DNA of 63,752 bases from Acetobacteraceae bacterium (GTDB lineage: Bacteria; Pseudomonadota; Alphaproteobacteria; Acetobacterales; Acetobacteraceae). Below the pieces are notes generated by a model that saw nothing but the letters and a program-made list of their open reading frames with translations, was not told the DNA's origin and made no database searches. Below are positions 55,100 through 63,752 of the stretch, piece by piece (position 1 is the first letter of the stretch; each line of letters begins with the position of its first letter). Where the stretch lies: NCBI GenBank assembly GCA_025354865.1, contig JANXMB010000004.1, forward strand, positions 1 to 63,752, given 5' to 3'. Both the position numbers and the translations under genes were made by a program.

Positions 55100-56909
55100 C
55101 GATGACTTTCGCCGCCAGAATCTCGGGCGATCCTTCCAGGGTGGGTAGGCGGATTTCGGGAGTCAGCGGCGCTTCGTAAGGCGCATCGACCCCGGTGAAA
55201 TTGCGGATTTGGCCGGCATCGGCCTTCTGATACAGGCCCTTGGGGTCGCGGCGGCGGCATTCGTCGACCGGCGTATCGACGAAAATCTCCAGGAATTCGG
55301 CCTCCTCGACGCAGTCGCGCGCCAGCATGCGCTCGTTGCGGTAGGGGGAGATGAAGGACACCAGCACGATCAACCCGGCTTCGACGAACAGCTTCGACAC
55401 CTCGGCGATGCGGCGGATATTTTCCACCCGATCAGCTTCCGAGAAGCCAAGGTCGCGGTTCAACCCATGCCGCACATTGTCCCCGTCGAGCGTCATGGTA
55501 TGCCGCCCCATCGCCAGCAATTGCTTTTCCACCAGATTGGCGATGGTGGATTTGCCGGCGCCGGACAGGCCGGTGAACCAGAGCACGGCTGATTTTTGCC
55601 CGTTCAGCAAGGCCCGAGCGCTTTTATCGACGTCCAGACGATGCCAATGAAGGTCGGAGCGGGCCGGTTTTATGCCGGTCACCATCCCGGCCCCGACCGT
55701 ATTGCGAGTCATCCGGTCCACCAGGACGAAACCGCCGAGGGTGCGGCTGTCGCTGTAAGGCTCGCAGGCGACGGGGTGGGACAGGGAGATGGACACCCGG
55801 CCGATTTCGTTGAGCGCCAGTTCGCGCACCGCGATTTCGGTCAGGCTATCGACGTCCAACCGGGTAGCAATATCGACGATTGTGCCGACAACCGACTTCG
55901 TGCCCAGCATGAATTGGTAGGCGCGCCCACGGAACAGCGGGGTTTCGTCCATCCAGACGACCCAGGCATCGATCTGTCCGGCCAAAGCCGGCAGCGGCTG
56001 CCCGGCCAGCACATCCCCGCGCGACACATCGATTTCCCGATCCAGGACAAGCGTCACCGGCTCCCCCCGCTCGGCTTCCGCCCGATCGCCATCCATGGTG
56101 ACGATCCGATCGATTTTCGCTTCGGTGCCGGACGTCGTGTTGACGACGGTATCGCCGGGGCGCAGCGCGCCAGCCTCGATGGTGCCGGCATAGCCCCGAA
56201 AGCTGTGATCGGGGCGATTGACGTACTGCACCGGCATACGGAACGGCACATCGAGGGACCGGCCGCGCGGCTCCGCTTCTTCCAACGCCCGCAGCAACGT
56301 TGCCCCCTTATACCAGGGCATCTCGGTGCTCGGCCGAGTCACATTGTCGCCGTCGCGGGCGCAGACCGGAATGGCGGTTACCGACAGCGGGCCCAATCGG
56401 TCCAGCAGCGCATGGAAGTCGGCCACGATCGCGTCGAATACCGCTTGCCCATACCCGACTAGGTCCATCTTGTTCACCGCCAGCACCACGTCGCGGATGC
56501 CAAGCAATGATACGATGGCGGCGTGGCGGCGGGTTTGTGCCAGGAGACCCTTGCGGGCGTCGACCAGCAGCACCGCGAAATCGGCGTTCGACGCCCCCGT
56601 CACCATGTTGCGCGTGTACTGCTGATGCCCAGGCGAGTCCGCCAGAATGAAGCGGCGTTTCGGCGTTTCGAAGAAGCGGTAGGCAACGTCTATCGTCACC
56701 CCCTGTTCCCGCTCGGCCGCCAGACCATCGACCAACAGCGCATAATCCGTGCCGCCTTCGACTGTGCCGAAACGGCGGGAATCGCGTTCGAGCGCCACCA
56801 GGACGTCGTCGGGGATCGAGCCGCATTCGAACAGCAGGCGACCGATCAACGTGGATTTGCCGTCGTCGACGCTGCCGCAGGTGAGGACGCGGAGAAGGGA
56901 GTCGGGCAT
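55068..56909 (-). CDS. cysNC: bifunctional sulfate adenylyltransferase subunit 1 / adenylylsulfate kinase
   Basis: 613 residues. CysN part: GTPase P-loop GSVDDGKST (12-20), DSPGHQQY switch motif, NKMDLVGY. CysC part from about residue 440: P-loop GLSGAGKST (447-455) and LDGDNVRHGLNRDLGF. With CysD it drives ATP sulfurylase by GTP hydrolysis, and the C-terminal kinase makes PAPS. The ATG shares one base with the cysD stop (TGATG), a coupled arrangement. Confidence 0.96.
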   Translation of the reverse strand: MPDSLLRVLTCGSVDDGKSTLIGRLLFECGSIPDDVLVALERDSRRFGTVEGGTDYALLVDGLAAEREQGVTIDVAYRFFETPKRRFILADSPGHQQYTRNMVTGASNADFAVLLVDARKGLLAQTRRHAAIVSLLGIRDVVLAVNKMDLVGYGQAVFDAIVADFHALLDRLGPLSVTAIPVCARDGDNVTRPSTEMPWYKGATLLRALEEAEPRGRSLDVPFRMPVQYVNRPDHSFRGYAGTIEAGALRPGDTVVNTTSGTEAKIDRIVTMDGDRAEAERGEPVTLVLDREIDVSRGDVLAGQPLPALAGQIDAWVVWMDETPLFRGRAYQFMLGTKSVVGTIVDIATRLDVDSLTEIAVRELALNEIGRVSISLSHPVACEPYSDSRTLGGFVLVDRMTRNTVGAGMVTGIKPARSDLHWHRLDVDKSARALLNGQKSAVLWFTGLSGAGKSTIANLVEKQLLAMGRHTMTLDGDNVRHGLNRDLGFSEADRVENIRRIAEVSKLFVEAGLIVLVSFISPYRNERMLARDCVEEAEFLEIFVDTPVDECRRRDPKGLYQKADAGQIRNFTGVDAPYEAPLTPEIRLPTLEGSPEILAAKVIDALRSRGIIG

Positions 56910-57850
56910 CAGAAATAACCCTCCCGCTTTTTCTTTTCCATCGACGCGTCCTGGTCCTGGTCGATCAACCGGCCGGCGCGTTCGGATACCCGCGTATTTT
57001 TCATTTCTGTCACGATTTCTTCCAACGTCGCGGCGGGCGAATCGACGGCGGCCGAGAGCGGATAGCAACCCAAGGAGCGAAACCGCACCAGCTTCGTTTC
57101 GGGCGTCTCGCCTGGGAGGAAACGCATCCGTTCGTCATCCACAACGATAATCTGCCCATCCCGCATCACCGTCGGTCGCTCGGCCGCGAAATACAGCGGC
57201 ACGACATCGATGTTTTCCGCCTGGATGTAGGTCCAGACATCGAGTTCGGTCCAATTGGACAGGGGAAACACGCGCAATGTTTCACCGGGGGCTAAATTGC
57301 CATTATACAAATTCCACAATTCCGGCCTTTGGCGTTTCGGTTCCCATGTATGGCCGGGGCCGCGCACCGAAAAAATCCGTTCCTTTGCCCGCGACCGTTC
57401 TTCGTCGCGGCGGGCGCCACCGATTGCGAAGTCGTATTTGCCTTCGGTCAATGCTTGTTTCAAAGCATCGGTTTTCATAACTTGCGTGTAGGAGCTGCCA
57501 TGATCGAAGGGGTTGATATTCTGCCGCAATCCCTCGGCATTGGTGTGCACCCGCAATTCGACACCGAAGCGCCTGACAGTGGAATCCCGGAACGTAATCA
57601 TGTCGCGGAATTTCCATTTCGTATCGATATGCAGCAGCGGAAATGGCAGTTTTGCGGGATAAAATGCCTTCTGCGCGAGGTGCAGCAGCACCGACGAGTC
57701 CTTCCCGATGGAATACAGGAGTACAGGCCGTACCGCCTGTGCTGCAACTTCCCTCAGAATATGGATGCTTTCGGCTTCGAGCGCCTTCAAATGCGCGGGG
57801 CGCATGGTCATGCTTTGGGAGTCCTGGCAGAGAGAGAAAATATCATCCAT
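56909..57850 (-). CDS. cysD: sulfate adenylyltransferase subunit 2
   Basis: 313 residues. PP-loop ATP pyrophosphatase motif [14 protein letters not shown], then [16 protein letters not shown] and [16 protein letters not shown], and a C-terminus ending KKKREGYF as in CysD. It forms APS from sulfate and ATP together with the CysN part. It starts 12 bases after cysH; in-frame ATGs 13 and 15 codons later would give shorter versions. Confidence 0.96.
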   Translation of the reverse strand: MDDIFSLCQDSQSMTMRPAHLKALEAESIHILREVAAQAVRPVLLYSIGKDSSVLLHLAQKAFYPAKLPFPLLHIDTKWKFRDMITFRDSTVRRFGVELRVHTNAEGLRQNINPFDHGSSYTQVMKTDALKQALTEGKYDFAIGGARRDEERSRAKERIFSVRGPGHTWEPKRQRPELWNLYNGNLAPGETLRVFPLSNWTELDVWTYIQAENIDVVPLYFAAERPTVMRDGQIIVVDDERMRFLPGETPETKLVRFRSLGCYPLSAAVDSPAATLEEIVTEMKNTRVSERAGRLIDQDQDASMEKKKREGYF

Positions 57851-57862
57851 CGCAGGGCGTGC

Positions 57863-58612
57863 CTAACGATCCGAAGCCTGCTCCGCAATTCCCATCTGCG
57901 CGAGGCTGACCGGACGAACGAGGTGGATACCGCACTCGGTCTTGGCAGAGCCGGCCCAGCGACCGGCCCGCGCATCCTGTCCAGGCGCGGCAACCCCGGT
58001 GCATGGGGCACAGCCGATCGACCGAAAACCGCGATCCCGGAGGGGATGCCGAGGCAGATCGTGCTCGACCGTGTACCGATCCAGGCGTTCGGTGCTCCAG
58101 TTCGCCAGCGGGTTTGCTTTGACCGTGCCGTCCGGTCGATGCTCGATGATCGGCAGGGCCTCCCGCAACCCGCCCTGGAAGCGTTTGCGGCCGGTGATCC
58201 AGGCAGCGAAGCCGGTTAGCGCTTCGTCGAGAGGCTCCACTTTGCGGTGCCAGCAGCACCGATCCGGATCGCCTTCCCACATGGCCCCGATTGGGTCCAC
58301 GAGGGCTAACGTTTGGGCCTTGGGGCGCACCGACCGCACATCGCGCAGGCCGAACCTTGCGGTCAACATGTCGCGGTAGCGCAGCGTTTCCGGAAACAAC
58401 TTGCCCGTGTCCAGAAAGATCACTGGGACGCCCGCGTCGATACCGGCGACGAGGTGCAGCAGGACCGCGCTTTCGGCACCGAAGGACGAAACAAGCGCTA
58501 TGCGACCGGGGAAGGCGCGGCCGATCAGATCCGCCAGAATGGCTTGCGTGTCCCAACCATCGTAGTCGGGAAGGGCGCCGGCGGTCGCCCGGTCGGCTTG
58601 CGGCTGTGTCAT
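57863..58612 (-). CDS. cysH: phosphoadenylyl/adenylyl-sulfate reductase (APS-type)
   Basis: 249 residues. The four 4Fe-4S Cys of the APS-reductase type are present: C119-C120 (DRCCWHRK) and C201/C204 (GCAPCTG); the catalytic Cys is C227 (KTECGIH). So it should reduce APS directly to sulfite with thioredoxin, although enzymes with the cluster can also use PAPS. It is first of cysH-cysD-cysNC. Sulfite reductase is not in the window. Confidence 0.95.
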   Translation of the reverse strand: MTQPQADRATAGALPDYDGWDTQAILADLIGRAFPGRIALVSSFGAESAVLLHLVAGIDAGVPVIFLDTGKLFPETLRYRDMLTARFGLRDVRSVRPKAQTLALVDPIGAMWEGDPDRCCWHRKVEPLDEALTGFAAWITGRKRFQGGLREALPIIEHRPDGTVKANPLANWSTERLDRYTVEHDLPRHPLRDRGFRSIGCAPCTGVAAPGQDARAGRWAGSAKTECGIHLVRPVSLAQMGIAEQASDR

Positions 58613-58729
58613 GGTGAATCTATCCGTTTGGCGTTGCGGCCAATACGGAATATTTTTCTGTTTATGGCAATATATGAACGGACAAAAAGTTATATTTTCT
58701 ATATTCGACGATTTAACGAGATAACCGCA
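58613..58729 (-). promoter_or_regulatory. AT-rich promoter region of the cys operon
   Basis: 117 bases between ilvA and cysH. The middle (about 58645-58715) is the most AT-rich stretch of the 3' half of the window. On the minus strand a TTGCCA is followed after 17 bases by CGTATT, a possible but weak -35/-10 pair. Transcription of cysH is expected to start here; no specific regulator site was identified. Confidence 0.45.
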
Positions 58730-59926
58730 TCATTCCCGGCGGACGACATAGGCCTTTTCCAGTGCCTCGATGATGCCGGCGGCATGGGCGGAATCGCGTG
58801 CTTCCACCATCAATCCCAAATCGGCCGCCTGCACGGACGACGCGGCATGGAGCCGTTGATGCGATACCTCGATGATATTGCCACCGGCCGAACCGATCTT
58901 GCCGGCGATGTCGGCCAGCACACCCGGACGATCGGGGATGGCCAATTGCAGCCGCAACAGCCGCCCGTCGCGCAGCAGATTGCGCAGCAGAACATCCGAC
59001 AAAATGCGGGCGTCGATATTGCCGCCGGTGATCGCGACGCCGACCTTCTTGCCACGGAAGCGTTCGGGGTAGGTCAGCAAAGCAGCCACGCCCGCAGCAC
59101 CGGCGCCTTCCACCACGGTCTTGGCACCCTCGGCCAGGATGCCGATCGCTTCCTCGATGGCGCGCTCCGGCACGATCAGGATATCGGTCAGCCGCCGGCG
59201 CACGATTTCGAACGGAAGCTCACCGATATTGCGGACTGCGATGCCCTCGGCGATGGTCGGGCCGCCAACCGACACGGTCCGTCCGGCGATCCGCTGCGCC
59301 ATCGCCGCGTATGTTTCCACCTCCACCCCGTAGACCGCGATTCCGGGCTTGAGGGCTGTGGCCGCGATCAAACATCCGGCAATCAGGCCGCCACCGCCAA
59401 CCGGGATGACGATGGCGTCGAGGTCGGGTGCGTCATGCAACATCTCCAGCGCCAGGGTGCCTTGTCCGGCGATGATGGCGGGGTCGTCGAACGGGTGCAC
59501 TGCGACCAATTGCCGCTGTTCGCCCAATTCGGCGGCATGCGCGACCGCTTCGGTGAAATCCATGCCGTGCAACACCACCTCTGCCCCCCAGGCGGCGGTG
59601 CGGGTGACTTTGGTGGAGGGGGTGAATTTCGGCATCACGATGGTCGCCCGAATCCCCAGAAGCTGGGCATGCCGAGCAACGGCTTGGGCGTGATTGCCGG
59701 CGGAGACGGCGATGACGCCGCGGGCCCGTTCGGCTTCGCTCAATAACGCCAACCGGTTGGCCGCGCCGCGTTCCTTGAAGGCGCCGGTAACCTGCAGGTG
59801 ATCCAACTTCAGCACCACGTCGCAACCCGTCGCCTGCGACACCGCGTGGCTCGGCAAGGTCGGGGTGCGCACGATGCGTCCGGCAATGCGTTCGGCAGCG
59901 GCGACGATATCGGTCAGGGCGATCAT
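58730..59926 (-). CDS. ilvA: threonine ammonia-lyase with C-terminal ACT domain
   Basis: 398 residues. PLP Lys51 in VTGAFKERGAANR, SAGNHAQAVA substrate loop, VPVGGGGL-type loop (IPVGGGGLIAG). The last 75 residues or so form an ACT domain (LQLAIPDRPGVLADIAGKIG). It deaminates threonine to 2-oxobutanoate for isoleucine synthesis. The size and single ACT domain fit the short form common in alphaproteobacteria. It follows greA after 22 bases on the same strand. Confidence 0.94.
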   Translation of the reverse strand: MIALTDIVAAAERIAGRIVRTPTLPSHAVSQATGCDVVLKLDHLQVTGAFKERGAANRLALLSEAERARGVIAVSAGNHAQAVARHAQLLGIRATIVMPKFTPSTKVTRTAAWGAEVVLHGMDFTEAVAHAAELGEQRQLVAVHPFDDPAIIAGQGTLALEMLHDAPDLDAIVIPVGGGGLIAGCLIAATALKPGIAVYGVEVETYAAMAQRIAGRTVSVGGPTIAEGIAVRNIGELPFEIVRRRLTDILIVPERAIEEAIGILAEGAKTVVEGAGAAGVAALLTYPERFRGKKVGVAITGGNIDARILSDVLLRNLLRDGRLLRLQLAIPDRPGVLADIAGKIGSAGGNIIEVSHQRLHAASSVQAADLGLMVEARDSAHAAGIIEALEKAYVVRRE

Positions 59927-59948
59927 AACGGCGGCACCGGCCTGCGAC

Positions 59949-60422
59949 CTAGATAAACTTGATGCCGAGGATCTCGTACGACCGATCGCCGCCCGGCGCC
60001 GGCACCGACACGGTGTCGCCGACTTTCTTGCCGATCAGCGCCTTTGCCAAGGGGGACGAGAGCGACAGGCGCGCGTGCTTGATGTCGGCCTCGTGGACGC
60101 CGACGATCTGGTAAGTCGCTTCCTTCTCGGTCTCCTCGTCGATCAACCAGACATGCGCGCCGAACTTCACATGTTCGCCCCCCAGCGACGAGGGGTCGAT
60201 GACCTCGGCAGCGGAGACGATCAATTCCAGCTCGTCGATGCGCCCCTCGATGAACGACTGGCGTTCCCGAGCGGCGTGGTATTCGGCATTTTCGGACAGA
60301 TCGCCGTGGGCGCGTGCTTCGGCAATCGCTCGGATCACCGCCGGCCGTTCTTGCGACCGGAGATTACGAAGCTCTTCTTCCAGCCGCAGGAGACCGGGGG
60401 CGGTCATCGGGAACTTCTGCAC
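59949..60422 (-). CDS. greA: transcription elongation factor GreA
   Basis: 157 residues, standard. The N-terminal coiled coil ([20 protein letters not shown] with [20 protein letters not shown] holding the acidic tip) and C-terminal FKBP-like domain are complete. It stimulates transcript cleavage by stalled RNA polymerase. It follows carB, an order common in alphaproteobacteria. Confidence 0.97.
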   Translation of the reverse strand: MQKFPMTAPGLLRLEEELRNLRSQERPAVIRAIAEARAHGDLSENAEYHAARERQSFIEGRIDELELIVSAAEVIDPSSLGGEHVKFGAHVWLIDEETEKEATYQIVGVHEADIKHARLSLSSPLAKALIGKKVGDTVSVPAPGGDRSYEILGIKFI

Positions 60423-60478
60423 GTAGGGGTCCTTCGATCGTCGTCTTCGTGGATGAATAGTCGAACACCGATAGCGCG

Positions 60479-60495
60479 GCGGGCTGCCTGCCCGC
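60479..60495. terminator. small GC hairpin between carB and greA
   Basis: A 6-base stem GCGGGC/GCCCGC with loop TGCCT, 14 bases beyond the carB stop. There is no T-run; it may only attenuate readthrough into greA. Confidence 0.3.
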
Positions 60496-60509
60496 TCGCG
60501 ATGGTCGGC

Positions 60510-63500
60510 TCAGAACGAACGGCGAAAGTAAGACTGAAGCGGCGCGACTTCAAGCGTTCCCGCACGCAAAGCCGCGATTGCGTGCACCGCCGCCCTGGCG
60601 CCGGCAAATGTGGTGTAGTGCGGCACCCCCTGGGTCAGCGCGCCGCGCCGGATGGTAAAGCTGTCCGCCACCGATTGCGGGGTCGAAGCGGTGTTGATCA
60701 CCAACTGGATCTCGCCCGACTTGATGGCATCGACGCAGTGCGGCCGGCCCTCCAGCACCTTGTTCACCAAAGTGACCGGCAATCCGGCCTTTTTGATACA
60801 GGCCGCCGTGCCGCGGGTCGCCAGGATGGTGAAGCCCATGTCCGTCAACCGCCGCGCCAGGCCGGGCAGGCTTTTCTTGTCGCTGTCCTTGACCGACAGA
60901 AACACCGACCCTTTCTCCGGCAGGATGACCCCGGCGCCGAGCTGCGCCTTGGCGAAAGCGCGCTCGAAGGAGGAGTCGAGGCCCATGACCTCCCCGGTGG
61001 AGCGCATTTCCGGGCCGAGGATGGTATCGACGCCGGGGAAACGGGCGAAGGGGAACACCGCTTCCTTGACCGCGACATGCGGCGCGATCGAACTGTCGTC
61101 GAGGTTGAATTCCGCCAGTTTCGCCCCGGCCATGACGCGCGCGCCGATCTTGGCGACCGGTACGCCGGTGGCCTTGGCGACGAAGGGCACGGTGCGGGAT
61201 GCGCGCGGATTCACCTCCAGCACATAGATCGTGCCGTCCTGGATGGCATATTGCACATTCATCAGTCCGACGACGCCCAGCGCCTTGGCCATCGCCTCGG
61301 TCTCGGCTTTCAGTTCGGTGACCGTTGCCAGGGACAGGGTGTAGGGCGGCAGGGAGCAGGCGCTGTCGCCGGAATGGATCCCGGCTTCTTCGATGTGCTC
61401 CATGACTCCCGCGACATAGACGGTGTCGCCGTCGCAAATACAATCGACATCGACCTCGATCGCATCGTTGAGGTAGCGATCGATCAACACCGGGTTGTCG
61501 CCGGAGACCTGAACGGCTTCGCGCATGTAGCGGTGCAGGCTGGTTTTATCGTAGACGATTTCCATCGCCCGCCCGCCCAGCACGTAGCTGGGGCGGATCA
61601 CGACGGGGTAGCCGATGCGTTCGCCGATCGATTCCGCTTCCTCGGCCGACCGCGCGATGCCGTTTTCCGGCTGCAACAGGCCCAGGCGATGCAGCATCTG
61701 CTGGAACCGTTCCCGGTCCTCGGCCATGTCGATCGCGTCGGCGCTGGTGCCCAGGATCGGGATGCCGGCCTTGGACAGCGACTGCGACAGCTTCAGCGGT
61801 GTTTGCCCGCCATACTGCACGATGCAGCCGAGCAGCGTGCCGTTTTGCTGTTCCCGCCGAATGAGGGAGATGACATCCTCGGCGGTCAGCGGCTCGAAAT
61901 ACAGCCGGTCGGACGTGTCGTAGTCGGTGGAAACGGTTTCCGGGTTGCAATTGACCATGATCGTCTCGAACCCAGCGTCCTTCAGCGCGTAGGCCGCATG
62001 GACGCAGCAGTAGTCGAACTCGATCCCTTGCCCGATCCGGTTCGGTCCGCCGCCGAGAATGACGATCTTCTGCCGGTCGCTGGGGTCGGCCTCGCAGGTC
62101 GGAGTGCCGTAACCGCCTTCGTAGGTGGAGTACATGTACGGCGTGGCGGAGGCGAATTCGGCCGCGCAGGTGTCGATCCGCTTGTAGACCGCGACGACGC
62201 CCAGCGCGTTGCGGGCTTGCGCGATATCGTCCTCGGTCCGCCCGGTCAGCTTGCCCAGGGTCGTGTCGGAGAAGCCCAACGCCTTCAACCGCCGCAACGC
62301 GCCCGCCCGCCGTGGCAGCCCATTGGCCTTCACATTGCGCTCGGCGGCGACAATGGCTTCGAGCTGGCGCAGGAACCAGGGGTCGAATTTGGTGGCGTCG
62401 TGGATGTCCTCGATCGACAACCCGGCCCGAATCGCCTGCGCCGCCATCAGCAACCGATCCGGGCGCGGCGTCGACAAAGCCGCACGGAACGCGTCGGGGG
62501 TGCCGTCGCCGGGGGCCGCGATCTCGTCGAGGCCGGATAGGCCCGTTTCCATGCTGCGGAAACCCTTCTGCAGGGCCTCGGCGAAGGAACGCCCGATCGC
62601 CATCGCCTCCCCCACCGACTTCATCGAGGTCGTGAGCAGCGCCGGCGTGCCGGGGAATTTCTCGAACGTGAACCGCGGGATTTTGACCACGACATAGTCG
62701 ATGGTCGGTTCGAAGCTGGCGGGCGTGACCCGCGTGATGTCGTTGGTCAACTCATCCAAGGTGTAGCCGACGGCAAGCTTGGCGGCGATCTTGGCGATCG
62801 GGAAGCCGGTGGCCTTCGATGCCAGCGCCGAGGAACGAGAAACCCGCGGGTTCATCTCGATCACCACCATCCGGCCATCGGCGGGGTTTAACCCGAACTG
62901 CACGTTGGACCCGCCGGTGTCCACGCCGATTTTGCGCAGGCAGGCGATGCTGGCATCCCGCATACGTTGGTATTCTTTGTCCGTCAGCGTGAGCGCCGGG
63001 GCGACGGTCACGCTATCGCCGGTATGGATCCCCATCGGGTCCACATTCTCGATCGAACAGACGACGATGCAATTATCGGCGCTGTCGCGCACGACTTCCA
63101 TCTCGTACTCTTTCCAGCCGAGCACGGATTCTTCGATCAGCACTTGGGTGGTGGGGGAGGCTTCGAGCCCGCCGGCGACGATTTGTTCGAACTCTTCTCG
63201 ATTGTACGCGATCCCGCCCCCGGTGCCGCCCAGCGTGAAGCTCGGGCGGATAACCGCCGGCAGGCCGGTCAGTTTCAGCGCATCCCGCGCTTCTTCCAAC
63301 GTGTGGGCGATCTGGCTTTTGGGCGATTCGATGCCGATTTCGGACATGGCGTCGCGGAATTTCAACCGATCCTCGGCGCGATCGATCACATCGGGCTTGG
63401 CGCCGATCAGCTCGACATTGTATTTTTTCAGCACCCCGCTCGCGTCGAGTTTCATCGCCGTGTTCAGCGCCGTTTGCCCGCCCATGGTCGGCAGGATGGC

Positions 63501-63752
63501 GTCGGGGCGTTCCTTGGCGATGATTTTCTCGACGATCTCCGGCGTGATCGGCTCGATATAGGTGGCATCCGCAAGGTCGGGATCGGTCATGATCGTCGCC
63601 GGGTTCGAATTCACCAAGATGACACGATACCCCTCGGCTCGGAGGGCCTTACAGGCCTGGGCGCCGGAGTAATCGAATTCGCACGCCTGCCCGATAACGA
63701 TGGGGCCGGCGCCGATGATCATGATGGATTGAAGGTCGGTGCGCTTGGGCAT
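60510..63752 (-). CDS. carB: carbamoyl-phosphate synthase large subunit
   Basis: 1080 residues, complete: the ATG is the last three bases of the window (minus strand). Two ATP-grasp halves are visible ([20 protein letters not shown] opening the first; [20 protein letters not shown] opening the second), followed by the C-terminal allosteric MGS-like domain ([20 protein letters not shown]). It makes carbamoyl phosphate for pyrimidine and arginine synthesis with CarA, which lies outside the window. Confidence 0.98.
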   Translation of the reverse strand: MPKRTDLQSIMIIGAGPIVIGQACEFDYSGAQACKALRAEGYRVILVNSNPATIMTDPDLADATYIEPITPEIVEKIIAKERPDAILPTMGGQTALNTAMKLDASGVLKKYNVELIGAKPDVIDRAEDRLKFRDAMSEIGIESPKSQIAHTLEEARDALKLTGLPAVIRPSFTLGGTGGGIAYNREEFEQIVAGGLEASPTTQVLIEESVLGWKEYEMEVVRDSADNCIVVCSIENVDPMGIHTGDSVTVAPALTLTDKEYQRMRDASIACLRKIGVDTGGSNVQFGLNPADGRMVVIEMNPRVSRSSALASKATGFPIAKIAAKLAVGYTLDELTNDITRVTPASFEPTIDYVVVKIPRFTFEKFPGTPALLTTSMKSVGEAMAIGRSFAEALQKGFRSMETGLSGLDEIAAPGDGTPDAFRAALSTPRPDRLLMAAQAIRAGLSIEDIHDATKFDPWFLRQLEAIVAAERNVKANGLPRRAGALRRLKALGFSDTTLGKLTGRTEDDIAQARNALGVVAVYKRIDTCAAEFASATPYMYSTYEGGYGTPTCEADPSDRQKIVILGGGPNRIGQGIEFDYCCVHAAYALKDAGFETIMVNCNPETVSTDYDTSDRLYFEPLTAEDVISLIRREQQNGTLLGCIVQYGGQTPLKLSQSLSKAGIPILGTSADAIDMAEDRERFQQMLHRLGLLQPENGIARSAEEAESIGERIGYPVVIRPSYVLGGRAMEIVYDKTSLHRYMREAVQVSGDNPVLIDRYLNDAIEVDVDCICDGDTVYVAGVMEHIEEAGIHSGDSACSLPPYTLSLATVTELKAETEAMAKALGVVGLMNVQYAIQDGTIYVLEVNPRASRTVPFVAKATGVPVAKIGARVMAGAKLAEFNLDDSSIAPHVAVKEAVFPFARFPGVDTILGPEMRSTGEVMGLDSSFERAFAKAQLGAGVILPEKGSVFLSVKDSDKKSLPGLARRLTDMGFTILATRGTAACIKKAGLPVTLVNKVLEGRPHCVDAIKSGEIQLVINTASTPQSVADSFTIRRGALTQGVPHYTTFAGARAAVHAIAALRAGTLEVAPLQSYFRRSF

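Noticed and set aside
59865-62540. 891-residue plus-strand open frame opposite ilvA, greA and carB
   Set aside because: It is antisense to three well-recognised genes and low in complexity.

Overview
The window is GC-rich, densely coded DNA from an alphaproteobacterium. Gene content fits Rhodospirillales, probably Acetobacteraceae: leuS-lptE-holA order, MmcB, phasin, IalB-like protein, bactofilin and many peptide ABC systems. This placement is inferred from gene content only. No rRNA, tRNA, CRISPR array, phage gene or transposase was seen.

Layout. (1) 1-162 and 8939-9116 are clusters of palindromic repeats; 117 bp of them form a perfect inverted pair around an 8.8 kb segment. That segment holds a relic SRPBCC gene, a five-gene peptide/oligosaccharide-type ABC operon (715-6251), the small subunit of ribonucleotide reductase, a small conserved protein, a TrmN6-like methyltransferase and a DUF2007 protein. 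(2) 9.1-26.8 kb is mostly housekeeping: an MFS exporter, a SnoaL-like protein, holA-lptE-leuS, a class III aminotransferase, a DMT transporter, a serine hydrolase, bactofilin, malic enzyme, rlmN, an IalB-like protein, a SpoU methyltransferase, a SAM methyltransferase and an XRE regulator. (3) 27.0-32.5 kb is a second complete peptide ABC operon. (4) 32.5-39.3 kb is a glycan island: a deacetylase-GT4 fusion, a methyltransferase, a Wzx-like flippase, a GT2 and, on the other strand, UDP-xylose synthase. (5) 39.3-52.5 kb is a catabolic island: Asp/Glu racemase family, RraA family, phasin, CaiB-type CoA transferase, a solo NMT1-type binding protein, a third complete peptide ABC operon, MmgE/PrpD, a TauD-like dioxygenase and a luciferase-like flavin monooxygenase. 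(6) 52.5-63.8 kb is housekeeping again: a phosphopantetheinyl transferase broken at a run of 11 G, mmcB, a pterin dehydratase, a zincin, a UDG-family protein, the sulfate assimilation operon cysH-cysD-cysNC, threonine ammonia-lyase, greA and carB.

Working together: each peptide ABC operon encodes a binding protein, two permeases and two ATPases, mostly joined by 4-bp ATGA overlaps, so each can make a full importer. The cys operon turns sulfate into APS/PAPS and then sulfite. The glycan island has the parts to build and export a surface sugar. The most unusual signals are the repeat clusters, whose ends supply the stop codons of two neighbouring reading frames, and the homopolymer frameshift in the phosphopantetheinyl transferase. 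Apart from 7421-7729, no stretch over 300 bases lacks a gene.
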